Shown piece after piece: positions 1-8,836 of a DNA stretch of 64,000 nucleotides. Origin of the DNA: Grimontia kaedaensis (GTDB lineage Bacteria; Pseudomonadota; Gammaproteobacteria; Enterobacterales; Vibrionaceae); the NCBI RefSeq assembly GCF_023746615.1, contig NZ_CP082275.1, positions 806,001-870,000 of the forward strand. Direction: 5' to 3'. How positions within the stretch are numbered: the stretch's first letter is position 1; every line of letters starts with the position of its first letter. The notes under the pieces are model-generated. The model was not told where the DNA came from, searched no databases, and worked only from the letters and a program-made list of their open reading frames with translations. The translations under genes were made by a program, and so were the position numbers.

Positions 1-639
1 AAAGCAAAAGATACTGATAACACGGGGGAAGTGGAGGTGCGTCAATCATGGCGCAAGATTCAGGGAGCACCGTTATATTTGGGTGCGGTATTCATGTTGT
101 TTTTGGCCAACAACATGTATGTCATGTCGATCCCTTTGTATGTAACAAAGGAGCTAGATATGGCAGGATCAGTGGCAGGCCAGTTGCTCGGCTTGGCAGC
201 GTTTGTAGAAATTCCGGTGATGGTATTGGCAGGCCTGTGGGCAGCTAAAGTTGCACCACAGCGTCTAATGGTCTTAAGTGCGGCATCGGCGTGTCTGTTT
301 TATATCTTATTGTTCAATGCTGACTCACTATGGCAAATGTATGTGTTACAACTGCTGAACGGTTTAGCTGTTGGTATCAGTGCCAGCCTCGGTATGGTCG
401 TGATTCAGAACAAAATGCCAAATCAGATGGGCGTAGCGACTACCTTGTTCAATAACGCCATTATGATGGCAAGCCTGGCGTCCAGTGTGACAGTGGGGTT
501 TGTGGCCGAGCTTCACAATTATCACGCAGTGATTCTCGCGATGCTGGCAGCAGGTGCTGTTGCCTTTGGTTTGCTTTTACTTTCGGCTAGGGAGACCCGA
601 CGTCCTCCTTGCACAACGAGCATTGCGGCGGAAGCGTAA
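1..639 (+). CDS. SetA/SetB-like sugar efflux transporter (MFS), C-terminal part
   Basis: C-terminal half of a major facilitator superfamily transporter cut by the left window edge. The frame is open from base 1 and the GTG at 31 is unlikely to be the start, since family members are about 390 residues and only about 212 are present. The visible part has about six hydrophobic membrane segments and motifs typical of the Set sugar-efflux family, such as NNMYVMSIPLYVTKELD, EIPVMVLAG and the ATTLFNNA stretch. It would sit in the inner membrane and export sugars or sugar analogues by proton antiport; the true substrate cannot be told. An intrinsic terminator follows. Confidence 0.8.
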   Translation, partial: KAKDTDNTGEVEVRQSWRKIQGAPLYLGAVFMLFLANNMYVMSIPLYVTKELDMAGSVAGQLLGLAAFVEIPVMVLAGLWAAKVAPQRLMVLSAASACLFYILLFNADSLWQMYVLQLLNGLAVGISASLGMVVIQNKMPNQMGVATTLFNNAIMMASLASSVTVGFVAELHNYHAVILAMLAAGAVAFGLLLLSARETRRPPCTTSIAAEA

Positions 640-673
640 GACAGGCAGCAGAAACGTAAGAGAAAACACAGAG

Positions 674-700
674 AAGGTCAGCATCTGCTGACCTTTTTTT
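674..700. terminator. intrinsic terminator between convergent genes
   Basis: AAGGTCAGC (674-682) pairs with GCTGACCTT (687-695) around a 4-base loop and is followed by a T-run to 700. It ends the efflux-transporter transcript. The opposite strand has fewer Us, so it may serve the convergent nitroreductase-like gene only weakly. Confidence 0.85.
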
Positions 701-717
701 GGTACCAAGACAACCTA

Positions 718-1917
718 TCAACTGGAAACTACGTCTTTCAACGCACGACGCGGGCTGGGGATTGCAGTCTGCGTTGGGTAGCCAGCGCGGAAAGCAAAAG
801 TTGCCGATTGTGGCTTGCCGGATAACGCGCGCAGGTCATCCGCGAAGGTCTGTGGTTGCCCCAATTGTCTTTGCCTGTCAACGACTTCACAGGTCTGATT
901 AACCGGCTGCATGGAAATACCTTGTGTTGTCGCCCAAAGGTGGATGCGCTGCCACAGTCGTCCTGCCTCAATATTTTGCTTTGAGCTGTAGAGATTATTC
1001 AGTGTTAGCAGACCGTGCATGGGAGTAGATGCCATGGTGCGCTGTGTTCCATCAATCCAGTATTGATTAGAAGACTCTTCCGACAAAGGCGGCATGATTT
1101 TACTGATAGCAGTTATAGCTGGGGGCAGACCAGCAGTATCGATATAAACACCATCGCGGTGCGCTTGCATATCTTTGTGGCTGAGTCTGAACCATTGGAA
1201 GCTGTCTGCAGACATTTGGTGGTCAGTGGCAATGAATCGCGTGGCGTTGACGGTTTGTTGGGTAAATGCTTGCCGTTGTGCTGGGTTGGTCAGCAGGGTA
1301 AGGCTGACATCGGGAAACGCTTCTTTGGCCAGCGCGTTCAACGCTGATACTAAGGACGTATCAATAGGCTTATCATGCAGATATTCACTTCGGTCAGTGT
1401 GTCGATGACCAATTGCTTGGTAGAGCTCGCTTTGTTCCTGTTTACTCGTTGGTGTCAGAGAAATTGTTGCAACATGCATAGGAAGGCCGTTCCAGGTTTG
1501 GTTGGTCAGATCTGTGTCACCAAGCAGTACCTTTGCATCAAACCCAAACGCGGGAGCAGCTTGGATCATGTTTTCCACCGCGCATCCCAGGCCAATACAA
1601 AGCTCGCGACCATAAACATCCATAGTGCCCAAATGACGCGATGTGTCTGCGTAGAGAAAAATCGCATTGTCGCGCAGTTCAAAAATCCAAGGTTGGGTAT
1701 TGTGAGGGTTAGCAGCCAGCACGGCAGCATTGATGATGGCGAGTTCACCGTTTTTCGACGCTGATTGCCAGTCGGTCCAAGGCGTAAACGGGTCACCTTT
1801 TCCTACGCTGAACACGCCGTTATCCACGGCACGGTAGACGGTGCCACCCGCGACGACAACGCCTACACCCATTAATCCTTTTAAAAACTTTCGGCGGCCA
1901 TTTGTTTCTTCACGCAT
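718..1917 (-). CDS. Tat-exported nitroreductase-family (Acg-like) FMN-binding protein
   Basis: 399-residue protein with a twin-arginine signal peptide (R8-R9, motif GRRKFLK, then a hydrophobic stretch to about residue 28), so it should be exported folded with its cofactor. The mature part resembles the Acg/nitroreductase-like FMN family: HNTQPW at 72-77 and GHRHTDRSEY near residue 170 are characteristic. Members are usually two nitroreductase halves in one chain and are poorly characterised; the reduced substrate is unknown. It is divergent from the AraC-type regulator at 2027, separated by about 110 bases, so that regulator is an obvious candidate controller (inference). Family is secure, function is not. 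Confidence 0.8.
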   Translation of the reverse strand: MREETNGRRKFLKGLMGVGVVVAGGTVYRAVDNGVFSVGKGDPFTPWTDWQSASKNGELAIINAAVLAANPHNTQPWIFELRDNAIFLYADTSRHLGTMDVYGRELCIGLGCAVENMIQAAPAFGFDAKVLLGDTDLTNQTWNGLPMHVATISLTPTSKQEQSELYQAIGHRHTDRSEYLHDKPIDTSLVSALNALAKEAFPDVSLTLLTNPAQRQAFTQQTVNATRFIATDHQMSADSFQWFRLSHKDMQAHRDGVYIDTAGLPPAITAISKIMPPLSEESSNQYWIDGTQRTMASTPMHGLLTLNNLYSSKQNIEAGRLWQRIHLWATTQGISMQPVNQTCEVVDRQRQLGQPQTFADDLRALSGKPQSATFAFRAGYPTQTAIPSPRRALKDVVSS

Positions 1918-2026
1918 TTTTCTTCCCTCGTTCCCTTTGCATTTTTTCCAAATGTTAGTATCGGAGCCATGACAGTCACAGAGACCGTAGACATCAAATA
2001 GGGACTCTGGTCATCAAGGGATGAAA

Positions 2027-3031
2027 ATGGACACTTCACCAACGTTGGTCATGGGCTTTTTGCTGGGGCTAGACAGAATCCTGTCAGATTTAGGATGGGA
2101 TACCGAAGCCATTAAAACACAGCTAAAACTGCCGAAAGACCTAAAAAGCTCGCCGGATGAGAGATGCGGGCTCAATATCTATAACGCGTTCTGGAAACTG
2201 GCTTTGGATCAGAGAAACGATCCGCTGCTTGGATTTAGGGTTGGCATCGATCCGGATTTCAAAGGTGCAAGTGCATTAGGCCAGGCCGTCAAACATAGCC
2301 CGACGTTGCGTCATTCTCTGCTGCAACTCAGCGAAATGTCGCCTCTTCTCAATCAAGCTCAGCGCATTGTGCTAGTGGAAGAAAATGACTTTGCCTGCCT
2401 TCGAATATTGAATGAAAGCGATGAGTGGGAAATGGAAATGCACACTGACCGAATGCTGGCAGGATTTGTTGCCTTCTCCCGTCAAAATTTGCCACTTGGT
2501 AGCTCCCAGACAGCCTTTATTGAACTTGAGCGCTCGTTATCAGAGCAAGAGCAAACAGTGGCCAGTGATTTACTGGGTTGTGAAGTGCTGGGTAGCAAAG
2601 CATTTAATCAATTGGTGTTTAATTCCCAATTTCTCAACATGCCGTTGAGTGACAGCAATGAGTATATCCATGGCGTCTTGTCGGAGCATGCCCGGCAATT
2701 AATGCAAGAGATTGCCGCCTCCGGTTCATTTGCCAATGAAGTGAAAAAGCGAATTGTCGACAGCCTTCATCACCAAAAGGCGAGTGCGGATGACATTGCT
2801 GAAAGTCTTGGAGTGAGCGCGCAATCGCTATACAGAAAACTCAAAGCAGAAGGGGAAACCTTTCAGGATATTCTGGACTCAACACGGCATGACTTAGCGG
2901 TGGCGTATTTGAAGCAAGGAAAACTGAGTATTAAGGAAATCAGCTATTGGTTGGCTTTTTCTGAACCAAGGGCTTTTCATCGTGCTTTCCGGCGCTGGGA
3001 AGGCTGTACGCCGAAAGAATATACCCAGTGA
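2027..3031 (+). CDS. AraC-family transcriptional regulator
   Basis: About 334 residues. The N-terminal two thirds look like the arabinose-binding-type ligand domain found in OruR-like regulators. The C-terminal about 85 residues hold two helix-turn-helix units, the first around SADDIAESLGVSAQSLYRKL and the second around the SIKEISYWLAFSEPRAFHRAF segment, the usual AraC DNA-binding signature. AAGGG at 2016-2020 is spaced 6 bases from ATG 2027, so I prefer this over ATG 2021, two codons upstream in the same frame. It is divergent from the Tat nitroreductase-like gene and may regulate it; the ligand is unknown. Confidence 0.85.
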   Translation: MDTSPTLVMGFLLGLDRILSDLGWDTEAIKTQLKLPKDLKSSPDERCGLNIYNAFWKLALDQRNDPLLGFRVGIDPDFKGASALGQAVKHSPTLRHSLLQLSEMSPLLNQAQRIVLVEENDFACLRILNESDEWEMEMHTDRMLAGFVAFSRQNLPLGSSQTAFIELERSLSEQEQTVASDLLGCEVLGSKAFNQLVFNSQFLNMPLSDSNEYIHGVLSEHARQLMQEIAASGSFANEVKKRIVDSLHHQKASADDIAESLGVSAQSLYRKLKAEGETFQDILDSTRHDLAVAYLKQGKLSIKEISYWLAFSEPRAFHRAFRRWEGCTPKEYTQ

Positions 3032-3045
3032 ATTCAGATAAAAAT

Positions 3046-3077
3046 TGGCCGCATCAGTTTGATGCGGCCATTTTATT
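3046..3077. terminator. bidirectional terminator
   Basis: Perfect 11-bp stem TGGCCGCATCA (3046-3056) / TGATGCGGCCA (3060-3070) with a GTT loop. It is flanked by T-rich sequence to the right and A-rich sequence to the left, and lies between the convergent AraC-type and TPR genes. Confidence 0.85.
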
Positions 3078-3087
3078 TGGATTTGAA

Positions 3088-5184
3088 TCAGCTTGCCTGA
3101 ATGTGCCTGGCAATCGATTCTAGCAGCGGATATTTGTTTTCCAGCATAGGTGGGTAGAAGTAACCGAACTCGCTGTCGCAATACAAAGGTTCAGGCTGTT
3201 TGAAATCAGACTCTTCCGTGCCCGCAAAGAATACGTGGCAAGGGGTGCCAACAGCAGTAGTCAGGCGGTGTACTGCGGTACCCGCAGTGATCACTGCATC
3301 CAATCCTGTTATAACGGCAGCTGTACCGTCAAAGTCATCACGCAGATCCAGCCCTTCCAGCTGCAAAACTCTTATGCCAGAGAGCTTTTCAATCTTGTTA
3401 AGTTCTTTGCTGCAATCACCGTATTGAAGATTGATAAACACTGCGTCTGGAAACTGCTTCACTAAATGCGCGACTTCTTCCGCAATCAAGTAGTGGATGT
3501 TACGTGTTGCCGCAGCAAGGCCACTTCGCCAGCAAATACCAATCAATTTCTTCTCTGCATGTTGGTGACGTACTTCAGTCAACTTGGATTGCCAGTGCGC
3601 TTTGGTGTCTTCCGGCAAATTCACATATCCGGACTGGTAAACATGGCGGCCATGTTTTTCAAAGCAGATTCCAGCCAGGCTGCCACCGGCAACCCAAGAA
3701 GTAATGTTGTTCATGACTTCTTCAGGGATATAAATGTCTTCGCCTTCAATGCGCTTAATAGGCACCATGATGGCTTCTGGGTAAGCACGGTTGAGCACTG
3801 ATTCCAAGCGCGGGTCACAAGCCACATAAACCTTTTGGGTGTTTTCCAGCACCATCGCAAGGTTATGGAAGTAAAGTATTTCGTCGCCAACCCCCTGCTC
3901 TGGCATCACCAGAACAATGTCATCTTTCGGGCGTTCAAGGTTCCACTGCGGCATGTTGCCGCTGTAACGCAAGCGACGATGACAGGTTAGGCCCAATTCA
4001 TTGGCGCGGTAATAGTTTTCCCATTCGCCGAGGGTGCGGTAAACAAAGCTGATGTTAAAGCCTGCCTCTACATCATCTGGATACTTGGCAATGTAATCTT
4101 CAAGCAAAGCTTTTGATGCTTTGGCTTCACCCTTGTACCAAAGAACCTCAGCAAGATAAGTGGAAAGGCGCAGCTTGTTTTCTTCATTGGCGACGCTTGC
4201 CGCCTGCTGAATGTGTTGCTGACATTCCAAGATGGCTTCGGGCGTGAAGTTATGACGCGTCCGAAGTAACTGGAAGCTTGCTGTCGCCAGTCTGTTCAGC
4301 AAGTCCGTGTCGGTCGGATATTGCTTAATAAAGGTCTTGGCTTGTCGGTAGGCTTCCAGCCAGTTTTCTTCTTTTTCGTAGCTGAGCACAATCAAGCGGC
4401 AAAACAGTGGCTCTGCTGGCCAGGCATTAAGGCCGAAGCGAGCATGATCACGTGCTGCTTTGAAATCTTCAATCTTGATGGCACTGTGACTTAGCAGAAC
4501 CACGATTTCTTTTTCTGACGTGTCTTCATCAAATGCACGCAGCAGGTTTTGGCGGGCAAGGCCGAAGTTTTCTTCGCCCATGTATAGCTTCGCTAAACCG
4601 AGTAAAGCAGAAGGATTGTCGCCAGCCACGCTGATCACGGCATTAAAAAGCTGTTTAGCCTGATCCAGATTGCCGCTTGTCACCATTTGGTTGGCGAGGG
4701 AGAGGGTTTCCAATACTTCGGCATCCATGGCGGCATTTTTCTGCGAGGCAATCTGATTGATCTGCTTTGCCGTGCGACGGCTCTCGCCCAGTTTACCGAT
4801 AGCGGCGGTAAGTTGTTGCCGCATGGCGAGCAGTTCTTGGTGATCCGGTGCCACGCCAAGCAAGGCGTCCACGATCTCGAGAGCGTCTTTATTCATGCCG
4901 TTTTGCGCCAGCAGCGTCGCTTTATCAAACAGGATTGAAGCTTCGCCTGGCTCAACGGTCAGCGCATGATCCAGCTTTTTCAGTGCCTCTTGCCAGGCAC
5001 CTTCTTCGCTGTCCATCACCGCCAGTACTTGCAGTACAGGCAAGGCATCGGGAGCATGAGAAAGAATTTGTTCGAACACCTCTCTGGCTTCGCGCTTTTT
5101 CTGATGTTGATAGAGCGAAACGCCATGCTCAAACGCTTGTTCCAGTGTCATAGCACTTTCATTGGTTTGGGAGGGATTGTTCAT
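3088..5184 (-). CDS. TPR protein with C-terminal glycosyltransferase-like domain, next to flagellin
   Basis: 698 residues, predicted cytoplasmic with no signal peptide. Residues about 10-430 are tandem tetratricopeptide-type helical repeats. Residues about 445-698 resemble the GT9/heptosyltransferase or GT41-like fold: PEQGVGDEILYFHNL, GICWRSG, INLQYGD, LDAVITAGTAVHRLTTAVG and GTPCHVFF are recognisable stretches. TPR-plus-GT proteins lying beside flagellin genes in other bacteria are often linked to O-glycosylation of flagellin. Here the gene is divergent from the first flagellin, which makes flagellin or flagellar-protein modification the best guess. No sugar-nucleotide synthesis genes are in the window, so donor and acceptor are unknown. 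Domain call is firm; role is inference. Confidence 0.75.
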   Translation of the reverse strand: MNNPSQTNESAMTLEQAFEHGVSLYQHQKKREAREVFEQILSHAPDALPVLQVLAVMDSEEGAWQEALKKLDHALTVEPGEASILFDKATLLAQNGMNKDALEIVDALLGVAPDHQELLAMRQQLTAAIGKLGESRRTAKQINQIASQKNAAMDAEVLETLSLANQMVTSGNLDQAKQLFNAVISVAGDNPSALLGLAKLYMGEENFGLARQNLLRAFDEDTSEKEIVVLLSHSAIKIEDFKAARDHARFGLNAWPAEPLFCRLIVLSYEKEENWLEAYRQAKTFIKQYPTDTDLLNRLATASFQLLRTRHNFTPEAILECQQHIQQAASVANEENKLRLSTYLAEVLWYKGEAKASKALLEDYIAKYPDDVEAGFNISFVYRTLGEWENYYRANELGLTCHRRLRYSGNMPQWNLERPKDDIVLVMPEQGVGDEILYFHNLAMVLENTQKVYVACDPRLESVLNRAYPEAIMVPIKRIEGEDIYIPEEVMNNITSWVAGGSLAGICFEKHGRHVYQSGYVNLPEDTKAHWQSKLTEVRHQHAEKKLIGICWRSGLAAATRNIHYLIAEEVAHLVKQFPDAVFINLQYGDCSKELNKIEKLSGIRVLQLEGLDLRDDFDGTAAVITGLDAVITAGTAVHRLTTAVGTPCHVFFAGTEESDFKQPEPLYCDSEFGYFYPPMLENKYPLLESIARHIQAS

Positions 5185-5676
5185 AAGGAATCCATATAGT
5201 TATTCGTGCGGAAAACTTAAGTTTTTAAACTAAATAAAAGACAGCAAATACCGTGCCGGAAGACGTTTAATTTATGGATAAATTCGCACGTATTTAGAGG
5301 GCGTACTGCTTTGTCTCTGTTTTGAGAATAAAAATTTATTCGAACAAAATGTGATTCATCCCTCTTAATTACAAGATCTGGTGCTATGGTTATGAGGAGG
5401 CAATGACCGGAGGCGGCAAGTTGCCGATTTTCTTGAGGAGAAAATCAAATTATTTGCCGTTTTGTTAATCGACTCCGCTCTCGTTGCTCCTAACTTTATG
5501 ATAAACAAGACTTTCCAAAAATTGGCATGCTATTTGAATGACATTTGGCATGAGGTGTCAGTTGCACTGATACCGTTCCTGATAACGAACTGAAGGCTGG
5601 TCCCGCTTCTACATTCGGACAAGTTTGTCGCGGGTAGTCTGTTTCGCAAAATACGCGAAAGTCAAAGGAGAGCAAA
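5185..5676. other. intergenic region between TPR gene and first flagellin
   Basis: 492 bases with divergent promoter duty. It holds a -24/-12-like sigma-54 motif at 5523-5537, which gives the flagellin transcript a leader of about 125-130 bases. In the leader, TTTCGC (5642-5647) pairs with GCGAAA (5655-5660) just before the Shine-Dalgarno AAAGGAG, and a CCCGC/GCGGG pair lies near 5601-5635. In V. cholerae, as I recall it, FlrC binds downstream of the flaA start site, so the long leader would have room for such enhancer sites. The AT-rich stretch 5200-5400 shows no gene. Confidence 0.6.
5523..5537 (+). promoter_or_regulatory. candidate sigma-54 promoter of first flagellin
   Basis: TGGCAT-N5-TTGA with correct -24/-12 spacing. 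The -12 element is TTGA rather than TTGC, so the match is imperfect. Position and gene fit the known sigma-54/FlrC control of vibrio flaA. Confidence 0.55.
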
Positions 5677-6819
5677 ATGGGTGTAACAGTTAACACCAAC
5701 GTGTCTGCGATGACTGCGCAGCGTTACCTGAACAAGTCGACAAACGATCTAAATACGTCGATGGAACGCTTGTCGTCTGGTAGTCGGATCAACAGTGCGA
5801 AAGATGACGCCGCTGGTCTGCAGATTTCGAACCGACTCATCGCCCAGACCCGTGGCCTAGATGTTGCGATGCGCAACGCTAATGACGGTATCTCAATTGC
5901 CCAAACTGCAGAAGGCGCCATGCAGGAATCTACAAATATCCTGCAACGTATGCGTGACCTATCTCTGCAATCGGCGAATGGTGCGAACGGTAAGTCTGAA
6001 CGTATCGCGATTCAGGAAGAAGTGTCAGCACTTCAAGACGAACTTAACCGTATTGCAGAAACCACTGCGTTTGGTGGCCGTCGACTGCTGAACGGTTCTT
6101 TCGGTGAAGCATCTTTCCAAATTGGTGCTGATTCGGGTGAGGCCATCATCATGGGCTTAACCAGTATTCGTGCTGACGACTTCCGTATGGGTGGTACCGA
6201 GTTTATTGCCGCAAACGGTAAATCAGCGGGTTGGGAAGTGGCAAGTACAGCAGCTACTCTGACCATGGCGTTCACGACCAAAGACGGTAATACTATCAAC
6301 CTGAACATTGGCGCGAAAGCGGGCGACGATATCGAGGAAGTGGCGACCTATATTAATGGTCAGTCCGACGAGATGGTTACGGCGTCTGTCGATGAAGCTG
6401 GCCAGCTACAGATTTTCGTCGCGGAAGAGAAGCTCTCTGGCAACGTAACCTTTGGTGGTGGTTTGGCAACATCTCTTGGCCTCGTCACTGGCGCTGGTGC
6501 AGCAACCACGACGCAAGACATTGACGTCAGTGATGCGGGTGGCGCACAAATGGCGGTGGGCATTATCGACTCAGCCATGCAATATATTGATAGTCAGCGT
6601 GCTGATTTGGGTGCGAAGCAAAACCGCTTAAGCCACACCATCAGTAACTTGTCGAACATCCAAGAGAACGTTTCTGCGTCTAACAGCCGTATTCGCGATA
6701 CCGACTTCGCGAAAGAAACGACAGAGCTCACCAAGGGCCAAATCCTGCAGCAGGCAAGTACCTCTATTCTTGCTCAGGCGAAGCAGTTGCCGCAGGCGGC
6801 GCTCAACCTGCTCCAGTAA
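5677..6819 (+). CDS. flaA: flagellin (first copy, flaA-type)
   Basis: 380-residue flagellin. The conserved N-terminal D0/D1 region (about 1-140, with [19 protein letters not shown] and the [19 protein letters not shown] block) and the C-terminal D1/D0 region (about 290-380, with [18 protein letters not shown]) flank a variable central domain. It is exported by the flagellar type III apparatus and polymerises into the filament; there is no cleaved signal. The start follows AAAGGAG at about 8-base spacing. It has its own upstream region and a strong terminator, so it is monocistronic. The symbol flaA is given by analogy: it is first in the locus and has a sigma-54-like promoter, as in vibrios. 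Confidence 0.9.
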   Translation: MGVTVNTNVSAMTAQRYLNKSTNDLNTSMERLSSGSRINSAKDDAAGLQISNRLIAQTRGLDVAMRNANDGISIAQTAEGAMQESTNILQRMRDLSLQSANGANGKSERIAIQEEVSALQDELNRIAETTAFGGRRLLNGSFGEASFQIGADSGEAIIMGLTSIRADDFRMGGTEFIAANGKSAGWEVASTAATLTMAFTTKDGNTINLNIGAKAGDDIEEVATYINGQSDEMVTASVDEAGQLQIFVAEEKLSGNVTFGGGLATSLGLVTGAGAATTTQDIDVSDAGGAQMAVGIIDSAMQYIDSQRADLGAKQNRLSHTISNLSNIQENVSASNSRIRDTDFAKETTELTKGQILQQASTSILAQAKQLPQAALNLLQ

Positions 6820-6841
6820 TCTGGAATACAGGTCCCGAAAA

Positions 6842-6867
6842 AGCGGCAAGCCATTGCCGCTTTTTTT
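6842..6867 (+). terminator. intrinsic terminator of first flagellin
   Basis: AGCGGCAA (6842-6849) and TTGCCGCT (6854-6861) form a stem with a 4-base loop, followed by seven Ts. Confidence 0.9.
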
Positions 6868-7084
6868 GTGCTTTTTTCAGCAAACAGCCTGAGCCTCCTA
6901 ATTATCACTTCTCCCCTAAGCCTTGTTATTACTGGGCTTTCTGTCTTTCTATCTGCTTTTGCCGACAAGTTTTTTAAATCATCACTAAAGTTTTTCCCTA
7001 CTAAGGCGAAAACCTTCATAGCACCATGATTTTACGGCTTTTCACCCTCCTCGGTGGCTTGTAAAAAAAGTAGGAAAAAAAGTG

Positions 7085-7111
7085 TAAAGGTTTTTCCAAA
7101 CCTGCCGTTAC
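7085..7111 (+). promoter_or_regulatory. candidate sigma-28 (FliA) promoter of second flagellin
   Basis: TAAA (7085-7088), 15-base spacer, GCCGTTAC (7104-7111). This is close to the TAAA-N15-GCCGATAA consensus with exact spacing. It contrasts with the sigma-54-like promoter of the first flagellin. Confidence 0.75.
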
Positions 7112-7190
7112 ATGGGTTGTGAGAGATTTAGAACTGGTTTTCCCTGGGTTGCTGGGCGGAAGCCGGACTTAGTACCAAAGGAGAATAGTT

Positions 7191-8330
7191 ATGGCTATTA
7201 CAGTAAACACTAACGTGCCTGCAATGACCGCTCAGCGCTACTTGAACAGCTCAACCGACGCGTTGAACAATTCGATGGAGCGTCTGTCTTCGGGCTTCCG
7301 TATTAACAGCGCAAAGGATGACGCAGCAGGTCTGCAAATCTCTAACCGCCTGATTTCACAAAGCCGTGGTCTTGATGTTGCAGTACGTAACGCAAACGAC
7401 GGCATCTCAATGTCACAAACTGCTGAAGGTGCGATGGAAGAATCCACCAACATCCTGCAGCGTATGCGTGACCTGGCGCTGCAATCTGCTAACGGTGCAA
7501 ACGGTGACCAAGAGCGTGTGGCAATTCAAGAAGAGATCGTTGCCCTTCAAGACGAGCTGAACCGTATCGCGGAAACCACTTCTTTTGGTGGCGCGAAACT
7601 GCTGAACGGTACTTACGGTACAAAAGCATTCCAAATCGGTGCTGACGCGGGTGAAGCGGTCTTCATGGAGTTCAAGAACATCCGTGCTGACGAAGCGATG
7701 ATGGGTGGTGCGACCTATAAAGCGACTGTGGCGGCATCTGCAGACATGGCGGCTTGGACCGCGACTGGTGGTGCAACTCTGTCTATGGCAATTACCAATG
7801 CTGACGGTACTACTGCGACTATCAACGTTTCTGCTAAAGCAGGCGACGATGTTGAAGAAGTGGCAACCTACATCAACGGTCAATCTGACGGCAAAGTATC
7901 TGCATCTGTGACTGAAAATGGCGAACTGCAAATCGTATCTGCTTCAGGTGCTGATGTTGCATTCACCGGTGCACTGGCGACCTCTCTGGGTATCGCAGGT
8001 GCAGCGAAAGTTGACCAAACAGTGCAAGACGTTGACGTCAGTACTGCAGGTGGCGCTCAGCGTGCAGTTGGCCTGGTGGATAATGCGATGCAATACATCG
8101 ACTCACACCGTGCTGAGCTGGGTGCGAAGCAGAACCGTCTGAGCCACGCGATTGCGAACCTGGATAACGTTAACGAGAACGTTAGCGCATCTAACAGCCG
8201 CATCCGTGATGTTGATTTTGCTAAGGAAACGACGCAGTTCACTAAATCTCAGATCCTGCAGCAGTCTGGTACGTCTATACTTGCACAAGCGAAGCAAGCA
8301 CCGTCAGCTGCACTGAGCCTGTTAGGCTAA
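7191..8330 (+). CDS. flagellin (second copy)
   Basis: 379 residues, closely similar to the first flagellin at both ends ([37 protein letters not shown]). Divergence is concentrated in the central surface-exposed part, about residues 170-260. The start follows AAAGGAG. A sigma-28-type promoter lies about 80-105 bases upstream, so it should be expressed late, after export of the anti-sigma factor. It is followed by a hairpin lacking a T-run and then flaG, so some transcripts may read through. It corresponds to one of the flaB/C/D/E class flagellins of vibrios, but I cannot choose the letter. Confidence 0.9.
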   Translation: MAITVNTNVPAMTAQRYLNSSTDALNNSMERLSSGFRINSAKDDAAGLQISNRLISQSRGLDVAVRNANDGISMSQTAEGAMEESTNILQRMRDLALQSANGANGDQERVAIQEEIVALQDELNRIAETTSFGGAKLLNGTYGTKAFQIGADAGEAVFMEFKNIRADEAMMGGATYKATVAASADMAAWTATGGATLSMAITNADGTTATINVSAKAGDDVEEVATYINGQSDGKVSASVTENGELQIVSASGADVAFTGALATSLGIAGAAKVDQTVQDVDVSTAGGAQRAVGLVDNAMQYIDSHRAELGAKQNRLSHAIANLDNVNENVSASNSRIRDVDFAKETTQFTKSQILQQSGTSILAQAKQAPSAALSLLG

Positions 8331-8346
8331 TAGCAAGACCAAAAAA

Positions 8347-8373
8347 TGACGGTGAGCTTGCCTCTCACCGTCA
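8347..8373. other. perfect stem-loop between flagellin and flaG
   Basis: TGACGGTGAG (8347-8356) and CTCACCGTCA (8364-8373) form a perfect 10-bp stem with a 7-base loop. There is no T-run after it on the plus strand, and an A6 run precedes it. It may stabilise the 3' end of the flagellin mRNA or partly attenuate readthrough into flaG. Confidence 0.6.
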
Positions 8374-8397
8374 ATAGCTAACAGGAGGTGAACTACG

Positions 8398-8820
8398 ATG
8401 GACCTATCATCCGTTTCGACGTCATCCCTGTCTCATGTGACTCCACAGTCAGGCACGAAAGTTGCTAGCAGTAAACAATCTGTGGAGGGGACTCAACCCA
8501 ACATCACGAACCAGCGGCAGATGGCAGAGAATGTTGAAAAGCTGTCTCAACGCCGTGTAGAGCAAGTCCAAAAGCTTGAAGCTACACGGGAGATGCAGCA
8601 AGAACAGCTCGAAATGCTGGTTGAGCGACTGGATGAGTTTGTGTCTACCTTTAACAAAGGCTTGTCATTTCGACTCGATGAGAGTTCTGGAAGAAGCGTA
8701 GTTACTGTCTATGAAATGAGTAGCGGTGACATCATCCGACAGATTCCTGAAAAAGAAATGCTAGAGCTAGCACAGCAACTGTCTCTTCATGCGAGGGGGC
8801 TCGTTGCAGAAAAGGTATAA
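8398..8820 (+). CDS. flaG: FlaG family flagellar protein
   Basis: 140 residues. The low-complexity N-terminus is followed by a coiled-coil-like segment (about 45-85) and the conserved FlaG core at about 95-140, with the pattern VTVYEMSSGDIIRQIPEKEM. FlaG proteins affect filament length or assembly in several polar flagellates; the mechanism is unsettled. A strong AGGAGGTG precedes the ATG. It begins the flaG-fliD-fliT-fliS block, in the same order as in vibrios. Confidence 0.9.
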   Translation: MDLSSVSTSSLSHVTPQSGTKVASSKQSVEGTQPNITNQRQMAENVEKLSQRRVEQVQKLEATREMQQEQLEMLVERLDEFVSTFNKGLSFRLDESSGRSVVTVYEMSSGDIIRQIPEKEMLELAQQLSLHARGLVAEKV

Positions 8821-8836
8821 CTGAGGTAAGTGAAAA

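Larger units (their letters stand above)
6820..7190. other. intergenic region between the two flagellins
   Basis: 371 bases without a gene: the terminator of the first flagellin, an AT-rich spacer, and a sigma-28-type promoter at 7085-7111. The promoter gives the second flagellin a leader of roughly 70 bases. Nothing else recognisable. Confidence 0.6.

Noticed and set aside
5403..5468. 21-codon open frame in the leader region before the first flagellin
   Set aside because: GAGGAGG is only 2 bases from the ATG, it lies upstream of the likely transcription start, and nothing suggests conservation.
5544..5565. Second TGGCA near the first flagellin promoter followed by TTGCA
   Set aside because: The spacing between the two elements is about 10 rather than 5 bases, so it cannot be a -24/-12 promoter.
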